Assembly (NCBI RefSeq): GCF_001746295.1
Contig: NZ_MJAH01000004.1
Location: forward strand, 277,995-341,994
DNA length: 64,000 nt
Source: Streptomyces sp. LUP47B
GTDB lineage: Bacteria; Actinomycetota; Actinomycetes; Streptomycetales; Streptomycetaceae
Direction of reading: 5' to 3'
The notes below the pieces were generated by a model. That model saw nothing but the letters and a program-made list of their open reading frames with translations. It did no database searches and was not told the origin of the DNA. Below, piece after piece: positions 1 through 8,459 of this stretch. Numbering within the stretch: the stretch's first letter is position 1; every line of letters begins with the position of its first letter. The translations under genes were made by a program, and so were the position numbers.

Positions 1-1945
1 CGTCACCTACGAAGCGGTACCACGTCAGGCCGATACCGGCCTCGATCGCGACACGGGCTCGCACGGACGGCGGAAGGACGCTCTCCCGGTACTCCCGCGG
101 CTGCTGCTCGAACCACTCCACGGACGGCATCGACACCACTCGGGTGCCGACCCCCTCCGCCTCCAGCTGCTCCCGCGCGGCGACGGCGAGCTGGACCTCG
201 GAGCCGGTGGCGACGAGGACGACGTCCGGGGTCTCCTTGGACGATTCGAACAGGACGTACCCGCCCTTGGCCGCGTCCGGGTTCGGCGCGTACGTCGGCA
301 CACCCTGCCGGGTCAGCGCGAGTCCGTGCGGGGCCGGGTCGCTGGCGTGCCGGCGGAGGATCTCGGCCCAGGCGGTCGCGGTCTCGTTGGCGTCGGCCGG
401 GCGGACGATGTTCAGGCCCGGGATGGCGCGCAGCGACGCGAGGTGCTCGACCGGCTGGTGGGTGGGGCCGTCCTCGCCCAGGCCGATGGAGTCGTGCGTC
501 CAGACGTAGGTGACGGGCAGCTGCATCAGCGCGGACAGCCGTACGGCGTTGCGCATGTAGTCGGAGAACACCAGGAAGGTGCCGCCGTAGATCCGCGTGT
601 TGCCGTGCAGCGCGATGCCGTTCATCTCCGCGGCCATCGAGTGCTCGCGGATGCCGAAGTGGACGGTACGGCCGTAGGGGTCGGCCTCCGGCAGCGGGTT
701 GCCCTTCGGCAGGAAGGAGCTCGACTTGTCGATGGTCGTGTTGTTCGAGCCGGCGAGGTCGGCGGAACCGCCCCACAGCTCGGGGAGCACCGCGCCGAGG
801 GCCTGGAGCACCTTGCCCGAGGCGGCGCGGGTGGCGACGGACTTGCCCTCCTCGAAGACCGGGATCGCGGACTCCCAGCCCTCGGGGAGCTGGCCGGCGA
901 CGATCCGGTCGAAGAGCCGGGCCCGCTCGGGCTGCTCACCGCGCCACCCGGAGATCTGCTTGTCCCAGGCGGCGTGCGCCTCGGCGCCCCGGTCCAGCGC
1001 CTGGCGGGTGTGGGCGAGCACTTCGTCGTCGACCTGGAAGCTCCGCTCGGGGTCGAAGCCGAGGACCCGCTTGGTGGCGGCGACCTCGTCGGCACCGAGC
1101 GCGGAACCGTGGGCGGCCTCGGTGTTCTGGGCGTTCGGGGCGGGCCAGGCGATGATGGTGCGCATCGCGATGATCGAGGGCCGCTCGGACTCGGCCTGCG
1201 CCGACCTCAGCGCCGCGTACAGGGCGGCTACGTCGATGTCGCCGTCGGCGCCGGGCTCGATGCGCTGGGTGTGCCAGCCGTAGGCCTCGTACCGCTTCAG
1301 CACGTCCTCGGAGAACGCGGTCGCCGTGTCGCCCTCGATGGAGATGTGGTTGTCGTCGTAGACGAAGACCAGGTTGCCGAGCTTCTGGTGGCCCGCGAGG
1401 GAGGAGGCCTCGGCGGAGATGCCCTCCTCCAGGTCGCCGTCGGAGACGATCGCCCAGATGGTGTGGTCGAAGGGCGACTCGCCCTCGGGGGCCTCCGGGT
1501 CGAAGAGACCGCGCTCGTAGCGGGCGGCCATCGCCATGCCGACGGCGTTGGCGACACCCTGGCCGAGCGGACCGGTGGTGGTCTCGACACCGGCGGTGTG
1601 CCCGTACTCCGGGTGACCGGGCGTCTTGGAGCCGTGGGTCCGGAAGGCCTTCAGGTCGTCGAGCTCCAGCTCGTACCCGGAGAGGTAGAGCTGGGTGTAG
1701 AGCGTCAGCGAGGTGTGACCGGGGGAGAGGACGAAGCGGTCACGTCCGGTCCACTCGGGGTCGGCCGGGTCATGACGCATCACCTTCTGAAAGATCGTGT
1801 ACGCCGCGGGGGCCAGGGCCATCGCGGTGCCCGGGTGTCCGTTCCCGACCTGCTGCACGGCATCCGCCGCCAAGAGGCGGGCGGTGTCGACGGCACGCCG
1901 GTCGAGTTCGGTCCATTCGAAGCGGTCCGGTGTCTGCGTGCTCAT
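1..1945 (-). CDS. tkt: Transketolase (3' end beyond the window)
   Basis: Thiamine-diphosphate enzyme of the non-oxidative pentose phosphate pathway that moves two-carbon ketol units between sugar phosphates in the cytosol. The protein starts MSTQTPDRFEW at an ATG preceded by GAGGA. It shows NGHPGTAMALAP, the GPLGQG loop, the SDGDLEEG ThDP/metal motif, and in the second half HFGIREHSMAAEMNG and IVRPADANE. About 648 residues are visible; the family is usually near 700, so roughly the last 50 residues lie outside the window. It is divergent from an AraC-type regulator across a short AT-rich region with a palindrome, so regulation by that protein is possible but only inferred. Identification is secure. 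Confidence 0.97.
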   Translation of the reverse strand, partial: MSTQTPDRFEWTELDRRAVDTARLLAADAVQQVGNGHPGTAMALAPAAYTIFQKVMRHDPADPEWTGRDRFVLSPGHTSLTLYTQLYLSGYELELDDLKAFRTHGSKTPGHPEYGHTAGVETTTGPLGQGVANAVGMAMAARYERGLFDPEAPEGESPFDHTIWAIVSDGDLEEGISAEASSLAGHQKLGNLVFVYDDNHISIEGDTATAFSEDVLKRYEAYGWHTQRIEPGADGDIDVAALYAALRSAQAESERPSIIAMRTIIAWPAPNAQNTEAAHGSALGADEVAATKRVLGFDPERSFQVDDEVLAHTRQALDRGAEAHAAWDKQISGWRGEQPERARLFDRIVAGQLPEGWESAIPVFEEGKSVATRAASGKVLQALGAVLPELWGGSADLAGSNNTTIDKSSSFLPKGNPLPEADPYGRTVHFGIREHSMAAEMNGIALHGNTRIYGGTFLVFSDYMRNAVRLSALMQLPVTYVWTHDSIGLGEDGPTHQPVEHLASLRAIPGLNIVRPADANETATAWAEILRRHASDPAPHGLALTRQGVPTYAPNPDAAKGGYVLFESSKETPDVVLVATGSEVQLAVAAREQLEAEGVGTRVVSMPSVEWFEQQPREYRESVLPPSVRARVAIEAGIGLTWYRFVGD

Positions 1946-1997
1946 CTTCAAGAAGTCCTCGATCGGAGCGAAGTAGCTGGTCTGACGCGTTCAAACT

Positions 1998-2014
1998 TAA
2001 AAGTCTGACTTTTA
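1998..2014. promoter_or_regulatory. 17-bp palindrome between tkt and araC-type gene
   Basis: TAAAAGTCTGACTTTTA is a perfect inverted repeat (7-bp arms, 3-bp centre) in an unusually AT-rich island between two divergent genes. It is 53 bp from the transketolase start and 78 bp from the regulator start. A regulator-binding site is the likely reading; the protein that binds is unknown. Confidence 0.45.
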
Positions 2015-2091
2015 CGAGGGAAGGTCGCCGTGTGTCAGCCTGTGGTGAAAGTGGGACACGGAACGCTCCAGGCAGGCGGCGCGAGCAGGAC

Positions 2092-3006
2092 ATGGCGGAC
2101 AGAACAACCCAAGACTCCATCCTTGGCGGAGACGGTGACGGCGGAGTGGACGGGATCAGAACGTTCCCCTTCCCCATAGAGCTGAGCGTGGGCGGCGTCG
2201 GTATGCAGGTCGGCGCGATGGGCACCGGCCGCATCTGGCACGCGGATGCCCCGCTGGAGCGGGTTCACCGCATTGACTTCCATGTCGTGATGCTCTTCGA
2301 CGGCGGTCCCGTACGCCACATGATCGACTTCGCCGAGTACGAGGCGACGGCGGGCGACCTGGTGTGGATCCGGCCGGGTCAGGTCCACCGCTTCTCACCG
2401 ACGAGCGAGTACCGCGGAACCGTGCTGACCATGCAACCGGGCTTCCTGCCGCGGGCGACGGTGGAGGCGACGGGGCTCTACCGCTACGACCTGCCGCCGC
2501 TGCTGCGGCCCTCCGGCGCCCAGTTGACGGGCCTCCAGGCCGCACTGGACCAGTTGCAACGGGAGTACGAGGACACGTCGACCCTCCCGCTGAGCCTGCA
2601 CACCTCGGTCCTGCGGCACTCGTTGACGGCGTTCCTGCTGCGCCTGGCCCATCTCGCGGCGAGTTCGGCCGAGGCGGGGCGGCGGACCGAGTCGACGTTC
2701 ACCCTGTTCCGGGACGCGGTGGAGAAGGGCTTCGCCACGAACCACAGTGTCAGCGCGTACGCCGACGCGCTGGGTTACTCCCGCCGGACCCTGGTGCGTG
2801 CGGTGCGCGCCGCCACGGGGGAGACGCCCAAAGGGTTCATCGACAAGCGGGTCGTGCTGGAGGCGAAGCGGCTGCTCGCCCACACGGACCTGCCGATCGG
2901 TCGGGTGGGGGCGGCGGTGGGGTTTCCCGACGCCGCGAACTTCTCCAAGTTCTTCCATCAGCACACCGACATGACGCCGGCGGCGTTCCGGACGGAACTT
3001 CTCTAG
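2092..3006 (+). CDS. AraC-family transcriptional regulator
   Basis: 304-residue DNA-binding regulator. Residues about 30-180 form the AraC-type N-terminal cupin sensor (the stretch HVVMLFDGGPVRHMIDF followed by GDLVWIRPGQVHRFSP is typical). Residues about 205-304 hold two helix-turn-helix units, ending in AVGFPDAANFSKFFHQHTDM, the usual AraC signature. The start chosen is the ATG opening MADRTTQDSI; its AGGA lies only one base upstream, so the start is not certain, and the frame stays open further upstream. It is divergent from transketolase and followed 11 bp later by a VOC protein, with which it is probably co-transcribed. The effector is unknown. Confidence 0.9.
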   Translation: MADRTTQDSILGGDGDGGVDGIRTFPFPIELSVGGVGMQVGAMGTGRIWHADAPLERVHRIDFHVVMLFDGGPVRHMIDFAEYEATAGDLVWIRPGQVHRFSPTSEYRGTVLTMQPGFLPRATVEATGLYRYDLPPLLRPSGAQLTGLQAALDQLQREYEDTSTLPLSLHTSVLRHSLTAFLLRLAHLAASSAEAGRRTESTFTLFRDAVEKGFATNHSVSAYADALGYSRRTLVRAVRAATGETPKGFIDKRVVLEAKRLLAHTDLPIGRVGAAVGFPDAANFSKFFHQHTDMTPAAFRTELL

Positions 3007-3017
3007 GAGTGCACCGA

Positions 3018-3404
3018 ATGGCCCGACTGCGAGACATCGTCTTCGACTGCGCCAACCCCGCCGCCACGGCACGGTTCTGGGCGGCCGCGCTGGACGGCTG
3101 TGCCGTCGCCCCGTACGACGACGAGGAGTTGGCCCGGCTGAGGGCCCTCGGGATCGCCGACGTCGAGGACGACCCGACCGTGCTCGTCGAGTCCTCGCGG
3201 GGCGGGCCCCGGCTCTGGTTCCAGCTGGTGCCGGAGGGCAAGAGCTGCAAGAACCGGGTCCACCTGGACCTTTCCGTCACGGACAGGGAAGCGGAGGCCG
3301 AGCGGCTCGTCGGACTCGGCGCGACGGTCCGGGACCGGTACCCGGACCATCTGGTGCTGACCGATCCCGAGGGGAATGAGTTCTGTCTCATCGACGAGGG
3401 CTGA
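3018..3404 (+). CDS. VOC (glyoxalase/bleomycin-resistance fold) protein
   Basis: 128-residue single-domain protein of the glyoxalase-like superfamily, beginning MARLRDIVFDCANPAATARFW and ending DPEGNEFCLIDEG. The N-terminal DxxNP..ARFW and C-terminal DPEGNEF motifs are typical of the actinobacterial 'glyoxalase-like' subgroup. Members bind metals or small hydrophobic ligands; the substrate cannot be read from sequence. The start has AGGAG seven bases upstream. It lies 11 bp after the AraC regulator and probably shares its transcript. Confidence 0.85.
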   Translation: MARLRDIVFDCANPAATARFWAAALDGCAVAPYDDEELARLRALGIADVEDDPTVLVESSRGGPRLWFQLVPEGKSCKNRVHLDLSVTDREAEAERLVGLGATVRDRYPDHLVLTDPEGNEFCLIDEG

Positions 3405-3452
3405 CGGCATCTGCTGATGGCATCCACTGACGGCATCCGCTGATGACAGCCC
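3401..3452. repeat. Four degenerate 13-bp tandem repeats
   Basis: Units CTGACGGCATCTG, CTGATGGCATCCA, CTGACGGCATCCG and CTGATGACAGCCC follow each other without gaps, starting at the stop codon of the VOC gene. Every unit begins CTGA, so TGA occurs repeatedly. This looks like local slippage duplication; no function is evident. Confidence 0.8.
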
Positions 3453-3542
3453 GTCGAACCGCGCCCGCCCGACGGCCACTTGACTCGCGCTTTGCCGTGC
3501 GTGACCTGTGCATGGGGTGATCTTTGCCCGGCGGAACCCACG

Positions 3543-3575
3543 GTTCGCCCGGCCTTCACGCGGACCCGGCCGAAG
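3543..3575 (+). promoter_or_regulatory. Possible PHO box (PhoP site)
   Basis: Two adjacent 11-bp units, GTTCGCCCGGC and CTTCACGCGGA, with a weaker third, resemble the Streptomyces PhoP direct-repeat unit (consensus close to GTTCACCCGGC). They lie 61-93 bp before the start of a secreted phosphoesterase, the kind of gene PhoP controls under phosphate starvation. The match is imperfect, so this is a suggestion. Confidence 0.4.
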
Positions 3576-3635
3576 GCTCCTAGGGTTGCGGCGCCGCTCC
3601 CCCGAACGTCCGTCACCTCTGTCCGGAGGACAGTC

Positions 3636-4526
3636 ATGGCCGCCGTCAAGGCACCGCAGCGCAACCGACGTTCCCTCTCCGCACTCGCCGGAGCCCTCGC
3701 CCTCACCGCCACCTCGATCGGTGTGTGGGCCGCAACGGCCTCCACCGCCGAGGCAGCCGCTCTCCCCACCCCCGACCACGTCGTGGTCGTGGTGCTGGAG
3801 AACCACGCCTACTCGCAGGTCATCGGCAGCTCCAGCGCCCCCTACCTCAACAACACCCTCAAGGCGGGTGGCGCCGAGCTCACCCAGTCCTACGGCCTCA
3901 CCCACCCCAGCGAGCCGAACTACTACATGCTCTTCTCCGGCTCCAACCAGGGCCGTACCGACGACAGTTGCGTCGGCGTCGGTTCCATCAACAAGCCCAA
4001 CCTCGCCTCCGAGCTGATCACCGCGGGCAAGACCTGGGCCAGCTACAACGAGTCGCTGCCCAGCCAGGGTTCGACGACCTGCAGCAGCGGCAACTACGCG
4101 CAGAAGCACAATCCGTGGTTCGGCTTCTCCAACGTGCCGACCAGCACCGCGAAGACCTTCGCGCAGTTCCCGGCCGACTACACGACCCTGCCCAAGGTGT
4201 CCTTCGTCGTCCCGAACCTGTGCAGCGACATGCACGACTGCTCGGTCGCCACCGGCGACACCTGGATCAAGAACAACCTGGGCGCCTACGCCACCTGGGC
4301 CAAGACCCACAACAGCATCCTCGCCGTCACCTTCGACGAGGACAACAAGCTCTCCGGCAACCGCATCCCCACCCTGTTCTACGGGCAGCACGTGGCCCCC
4401 GGCAGCTCCAGCTCCACGACCTACAACCACTACAACGTGCTGCGCACGGTGGAGGACCTGGCCGGTCTGAGCGCCCACGCGGGCAACGCCGCCTCGGCCT
4501 CCGACATCACCGGCATCTGGAACTGA
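3636..4526 (+). CDS. Secreted phosphoesterase (acid phosphatase / phospholipase C-like family)
   Basis: 296-residue exported protein. Residues 1-41 form a signal peptide (basic MAAVKAPQRNRR, hydrophobic core, then STAEAAALP). The mature part starts DHVVVVVLENHAYSQVIG, the metal/phosphate-binding opening of the phosphoesterase family that includes phospholipase C and AcpA-type acid phosphatases. THPSEPNYYMLFSG, PNLCSDMHDCS and VTFDEDN follow in the expected order. The likely role is release of phosphate from organic phosphates outside the cell. The start has GGAGGA five bases upstream. The next gene begins 5 bp after the stop, giving an operon with an MFS transporter and a TolB-like protein. 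A possible PHO box lies upstream. Confidence 0.88.
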   Translation: MAAVKAPQRNRRSLSALAGALALTATSIGVWAATASTAEAAALPTPDHVVVVVLENHAYSQVIGSSSAPYLNNTLKAGGAELTQSYGLTHPSEPNYYMLFSGSNQGRTDDSCVGVGSINKPNLASELITAGKTWASYNESLPSQGSTTCSSGNYAQKHNPWFGFSNVPTSTAKTFAQFPADYTTLPKVSFVVPNLCSDMHDCSVATGDTWIKNNLGAYATWAKTHNSILAVTFDEDNKLSGNRIPTLFYGQHVAPGSSSSTTYNHYNVLRTVEDLAGLSAHAGNAASASDITGIWN

Positions 4527-4531
4527 CGCCC

Positions 4532-5833
4532 GTGTACCTCGCGGACTCCCGGAGCGCGGGTTCCCGCGGCACCGAGGCCGCCGCCGTCCCGGACACCCGT
4601 CCGAGGCGGCGGCCGGCCGCCGTGCCCTCCACCGTGCTGGCCCTGGGCGCGGTCAGCCTGATCACGGACGTCTCCTCGGAGATGGTCACGGCCGTCCTGC
4701 CGCTGTACGTGGTCGCGGGCCTCGGCCTGTCGCCGCTCGGCTTCGGCCTCCTCGACGGCATCAACAACGGCGTCGGCGCCCTCGTCCGGCTGGCCGGCGG
4801 CCACCTCGCCGACCGGGGAGGCCGCCGCCACAAGGTCGTGGCGGGCCTCGGCTACGGTCTGTCGGCGCTGTGCAAACCGCTGTTGCTCCTCGCCCACACC
4901 CTCCCCGTGCTCGGCGCCGTGCTCGCGGTCGACCGCACCGGCAAAGGACTGCGCACCGCCCCACGCGACGCGATGATCTCGCTGGCGAGCGAACCCGCCC
5001 ACCGGGGAAGGGCGTTCGGCGTCCACCGGGCCATGGACACCACCGGCGCGCTTCTCGGCCCGCTCGTCGCCTTCGCCGTCCTGCGGGCCACCGTCGACGG
5101 CTACGACGCGGTCTTCGCGGTCAGCGGCTGCGTCGCCGCCCTCGGCGTCCTGGTGCTGGTGCTCTTCGTGCCCGGCCGTATCACCCCGGCGGTCCCGCAA
5201 CAGCCCGAACAGGAAAGGCCGTTGCTCCGGGAAGCCCTCGGGCTGCTGCGCCGTCCCGAGCTGCGCCGGCTCACCGTCTGCGCGAGCCTGCTCGGCCTGA
5301 CCACCGTCAGCGACTCCTTCCTGTATCTGCTGCTCCAGCGTGCAGGGAACCTGCCCGCCCACCTGTTCCCGCTGCTGCCGCTGGGCACCGCCGCCTTCTT
5401 CCTGCTGCTCGCCGTGCCGCTCGGCGCACTGGCCGACCGCGTCAGCCGCCGTCGGCTCTTCCTGGCCGGCCACGGTGTCCTGCTGCTCGGCTACGGCCTG
5501 GTGCTCTCCCCGTGGCACGGCGTCCCGGCGGTGCTCGCCGTCCTCGTACTGCACGGCACCTTCTACGCGGCCACCGACGGAGTGCTCGCGGCCGCCACGG
5601 CCGGAGTCGTCCCCGCCCGGCACCAGGGCGCCGGACAGGCACTGGTGGGCACCGGGCAGGCGCTGGCCCGGTTCGCCTGCTCGCTCGCCTTCGGGGCGGC
5701 CTGGAGCCTGTGGGACGGCCGGACCGCGCTCACCGTCACCGCGGCCGCACTGGCCGCCGCCGCCGTCGTGTCCGCGTTCGTCCTGCGCGGCACGGACGAG
5801 AGCCCCGCAACCACCGAGGAGGTGTCCGCATGA
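4532..5833 (+). CDS. MFS transporter
   Basis: 433-residue inner-membrane protein of the major facilitator superfamily, with about 12 hydrophobic segments from residue 35 on. Visible signatures are LITDVSSEMVTAVLPLY in the first segment, the GGHLADRGGRR loop-2 motif and DRTGKGLRTAPRDAMISL, a stretch characteristic of one actinobacterial/proteobacterial MFS branch. The equivalent loop in the second half is GALADRVSRRR. The substrate is unknown. The GTG at 4532 follows the upstream gene by 5 bp; an internal GTG at 4622 is an alternative. The stop overlaps the next ATG (ATGA), so the two genes are translationally coupled. Confidence 0.88.
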   Translation: MYLADSRSAGSRGTEAAAVPDTRPRRRPAAVPSTVLALGAVSLITDVSSEMVTAVLPLYVVAGLGLSPLGFGLLDGINNGVGALVRLAGGHLADRGGRRHKVVAGLGYGLSALCKPLLLLAHTLPVLGAVLAVDRTGKGLRTAPRDAMISLASEPAHRGRAFGVHRAMDTTGALLGPLVAFAVLRATVDGYDAVFAVSGCVAALGVLVLVLFVPGRITPAVPQQPEQERPLLREALGLLRRPELRRLTVCASLLGLTTVSDSFLYLLLQRAGNLPAHLFPLLPLGTAAFFLLLAVPLGALADRVSRRRLFLAGHGVLLLGYGLVLSPWHGVPAVLAVLVLHGTFYAATDGVLAAATAGVVPARHQGAGQALVGTGQALARFACSLAFGAAWSLWDGRTALTVTAAALAAAAVVSAFVLRGTDESPATTEEVSA

Positions 5834-6849
5834 CCCGAACGACCCGTCTGGTGACCCTCCTTGTCGCCGTCGTGCTGCTCGGCGCGGTCGGTACCGGGTC
5901 GGTGCTGTACGCCGCCCACCGCTCGGGCATGCGGGACCAGCAGCAGGCGAACGGCCCCACCGTGCGGGCCGGCACCGTCTCGCTCCGGCCGACCACCGAA
6001 CGGCGGCTGCTGGTACGCAATCTGGCCTGGGGCCCGCACCGCGACGAGATCACCACCGTCCCCGCCGACGACCCTGAGGGCCCGCGCACCGCCTCGGGGG
6101 TGAAGTGCCTGCGCTTCCACGCGGCCGCCGGTACCGGCATCTGCCTCCAGGCCGTGCACGGCGCGCTGCAGGACACCTACCGCGCGGTGGTGCTCGACGC
6201 CCACCTGCGCGAACGCCACCGCTTCCCGGTGGCCGGCATCCCCACCCGGGCCCGGGTCTCGCCCTCCGGACACATGGTCGCCTGGACGGTGTTCGTCAGC
6301 GGGGACTCGTACGCCGGAACGAACTTCTCCACCCGCACGGCCGTCGTCGACACCCGCACCTGGGCGATCGCCGACAACCTGGAGACCTTCCACATCGTCA
6401 AGGACGGCCGGACCTACCATGCCGCCGACACCAACGTCTGGGGCGTCACCTTCGCCGACGACGACCACTTCTACGCCACGCTGGCGACCGGCGGCCGGAC
6501 GTACCTCGTGCGGGGCGACGTCACCGCGCGCACGCTCACCACGCTGCACCGCAACGTCGAATGCCCCTCCCTCTCGCCGGACGGCACCCGCGTCGCCTAC
6601 AAGAAACGTGTCAAGGGCGCCTCGCCCGACGCCCCTTGGCGCCTGTACGTCCTGAACCTGCGCACCATGAGGGAGACCGCGACCGCCGAGTCGCGCGACA
6701 TCGACGACCAGGCACTGTGGGCCGACGACACCCTCGTCTACGCCCTCCCCGGCGACTACGGCTCCGACCTGTGGACCGTCCCCGCCGACGGCACCGGCAC
6801 GGCCCGCCGCCTGATGACCTCCGCGGTCGCCCCCGCCTACCTGGGGTGA
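5830..6849 (+). CDS. TolB-like beta-propeller protein, membrane anchored or secreted
   Basis: 339-residue protein beginning MTRTTRLVTLLVAVVLLGAVG, a hydrophobic N-terminus acting as signal or anchor. The rest carries WD40/PD40-like repeats, seen in phrases such as ARVSPSGHMVAWTVF, CPSLSPDGTRVAYKKR and DDQALWADDTLVYALP. This suggests a periplasm-facing beta-propeller like TolB or similar solute or protein-binding modules. The partner is unknown. It overlaps the MFS stop codon by 4 bp and probably works with it or with the phosphoesterase. Confidence 0.75.
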   Translation: MTRTTRLVTLLVAVVLLGAVGTGSVLYAAHRSGMRDQQQANGPTVRAGTVSLRPTTERRLLVRNLAWGPHRDEITTVPADDPEGPRTASGVKCLRFHAAAGTGICLQAVHGALQDTYRAVVLDAHLRERHRFPVAGIPTRARVSPSGHMVAWTVFVSGDSYAGTNFSTRTAVVDTRTWAIADNLETFHIVKDGRTYHAADTNVWGVTFADDDHFYATLATGGRTYLVRGDVTARTLTTLHRNVECPSLSPDGTRVAYKKRVKGASPDAPWRLYVLNLRTMRETATAESRDIDDQALWADDTLVYALPGDYGSDLWTVPADGTGTARRLMTSAVAPAYLG

Positions 6850-6852
6850 CAC

Positions 6853-6895
6853 GACGCCGCCCCGCGAGACCGCACAGGACTCGCGGGGCGGCGTC
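6853..6895. terminator. Bidirectional intrinsic terminator
   Basis: A perfect 16-bp stem (6853-6868 with 6880-6895, arm GACGCCGCCCCGCGAG) with an 11-base loop lies between two convergent genes, 4 bp after the stop of the TolB-like gene. No U-tract is present, as is common in Streptomyces. Confidence 0.85.
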
Positions 6896-6905
6896 AACGC
6901 ATGGG

Positions 6906-8291
6906 TCAGTGACCGAAGGTGAACCAGTTCACGTTCACGAAGTCGGCCGGCTGGCCGCTGGTGAAGGTCAGATAGACGTTGTGGGTGCCGGTGACGGCGC
7001 TCATGTTCGCCGGAACCGTTCTCCAGGACTGCCAGCCGCCCGTGTTGGCGATCGAGAAGCTGCCGACCGGAGTGGCGGTACGGCTGTCCAGGCGCACCTC
7101 GACCAGACCGCTGACGCCGCCCGCCGCGCCGCTCGCCACCCGCGCCGAGAACTGAGTCGCCGCCGTGGAGCCGAAGTCGACGTTCTGGTACAGCGCCCAG
7201 TCACCGTTCGCGAGCGAACCGATGTCCTGGCCGCCGCCGGTGTCCGTCGTGGTCTCGGCGTTCACGCCGCTCTGGCCGTTGTATGACTCCGCCTGGATGG
7301 TGCCGTAGGCACCGACGCCGCCCGTCGGCGGCGGAGTGGTACCGCTCCCACTCGCCGACAGCACCTGGACGTAGTCGACGGTCATGGGCACCCCGGACTG
7401 GGTTCCGGAGTCGAGACCGCCGCCGAGCGCGTCCGGGAAGGCGCCGCCCATCGCCACGTTGAGGATGAGGAAGAAGCCGTGGCCCGTGGCGTTGGCCCAG
7501 GTCGTCGCGTCCATCTGGCTCGCGTTGACCGAGTGGAACTGGGTGCCGTCCACGAAGAAGCGGATCGTCTCGGGGCTCACCGAGCGGTCCCACTCCATGG
7601 TGTAGGTGTGGAACGCCGACTGGCAGGCCGAGCCCGGACAGGGGACGTTGTTGCCGATGCCCGTCGTCTCGTTGCACGGGCCGCCCGGGTTGGTGCCGCA
7701 GTGCATCGTGGCCCACACGCGGTTCATGCCCTGGACGTTCTCCATGATGTCCAGCTCACCGACGCCCGGCCAGTTCTGGTAGTTGCCGCGGTAGGGCGCG
7801 CCCAGCGCCCAGAACGCCGGCCAGTAGCCCTCGGCCGCGGTGCCGGTGACGTTGGGCATCTGGATGCGCGCCTCGACGCGCAGCTTGCCACCGGCCGGGG
7901 GCTGGAAGTCGGTGCGGTTGGTCTCGATACGGCCCGAGGTCCAGTTGCCTGCCGAGTCGCGGATCGGCGTGATGCGCAGGTTGCCGTTGCCGTCCAGCGC
8001 CACGTTGCTGGTGCTGTTGGTCATCCTCTCGACCTCGCCGGTGCCCCAGTTGGCGGGGCCGCCGGGATAGGAAGTGCCCGTCGAGTACTGCCAGTTGGAG
8101 GTGTTGACGCCGGTCCCGGCGGAGCCGTTGAAGTCGTCCAGGAAGACCTGTGACCAGCCGGTGGGAGGTGTGGGGGCGGAGGCGTCGGCGGGGAGGGTGG
8201 CGGCCGTCGCGAGGGCGGCGGCCAGACCGAGGGTGCTCAGTACGGCGACGAGGGCTCGCCGCCGTCCGGGTATGCCGGAGGTTTCGCTCAT
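6906..8291 (-). CDS. Secreted GH16 beta-glucanase with C-terminal CBM6
   Basis: 461-residue exported enzyme that cuts beta-1,3 or mixed-linkage beta-glucan such as laminarin. Residues 1-38 form a signal peptide with a RRR n-region, cleaved after ADA. The GH16 domain spans about 42-305, with WPAFWALG and the catalytic GELDIMEN (first Glu nucleophile, Asp, second Glu acid/base). A Thr/Pro/Gly linker precedes a CBM6-type module (about 325-461: YGTIQAESYNGQSG through VNVNWFTF) that usually binds beta-glucan. The ATG is preceded by GAGAGG. A good promoter and an 18-bp palindromic operator lie upstream, so it is probably induced by a sugar through a LacI-family repressor. It is transcribed alone, ending at the shared terminator. 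Confidence 0.94.
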   Translation of the reverse strand: MSETSGIPGRRRALVAVLSTLGLAAALATAATLPADASAPTPPTGWSQVFLDDFNGSAGTGVNTSNWQYSTGTSYPGGPANWGTGEVERMTNSTSNVALDGNGNLRITPIRDSAGNWTSGRIETNRTDFQPPAGGKLRVEARIQMPNVTGTAAEGYWPAFWALGAPYRGNYQNWPGVGELDIMENVQGMNRVWATMHCGTNPGGPCNETTGIGNNVPCPGSACQSAFHTYTMEWDRSVSPETIRFFVDGTQFHSVNASQMDATTWANATGHGFFLILNVAMGGAFPDALGGGLDSGTQSGVPMTVDYVQVLSASGSGTTPPPTGGVGAYGTIQAESYNGQSGVNAETTTDTGGGQDIGSLANGDWALYQNVDFGSTAATQFSARVASGAAGGVSGLVEVRLDSRTATPVGSFSIANTGGWQSWRTVPANMSAVTGTHNVYLTFTSGQPADFVNVNWFTFGH

Positions 8292-8341
8292 GGAGGTGCC
8301 TCTCGGGTACGGAGATGAGTGCGCGGGTGCCCCTGAGAGCG

Positions 8342-8359
8342 TTTGAGAGCGCTCTCAAA
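8342..8359. promoter_or_regulatory. LacI-type palindromic operator for the GH16 gene
   Basis: TTTGAGAGCGCTCTCAAA is a perfect 18-bp palindrome with a central GAGAGCGCTCTC. It differs by two symmetrical bases from the cellulose-repressor (CebR/CelR) site TGGGAGCGCTCCCA known in actinomycetes. A further TGAGAGCG half-site sits 10 bp away at 8334-8341. The palindrome lies just downstream of the predicted -10, where a repressor would block transcription. Confidence 0.75.
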
Positions 8360-8367
8360 GTGGGCCC

Positions 8368-8396
8368 AATGTGCTCTCCGTCACGGAGGCCGTCAA
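8368..8396 (-). promoter_or_regulatory. Promoter of the GH16 gene
   Basis: Reading the minus strand: TTGACG (8391-8396), a 17-bp spacer, then CACATT (8368-8373). The operator palindrome begins about 8 bp after the -10, giving a leader of roughly 70 bases. Confidence 0.5.
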
Positions 8397-8459
8397 GACT
8401 TAAAGCAGGGAAAGTCCTTTGGGGGAAGGGAAGTTCACGTCCTGAACGCCGCATACGGG

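Noticed and set aside
326..2008. Open frame of 560 codons on the plus strand
   Set aside because: It is the exact antisense of transketolase and has no domain.
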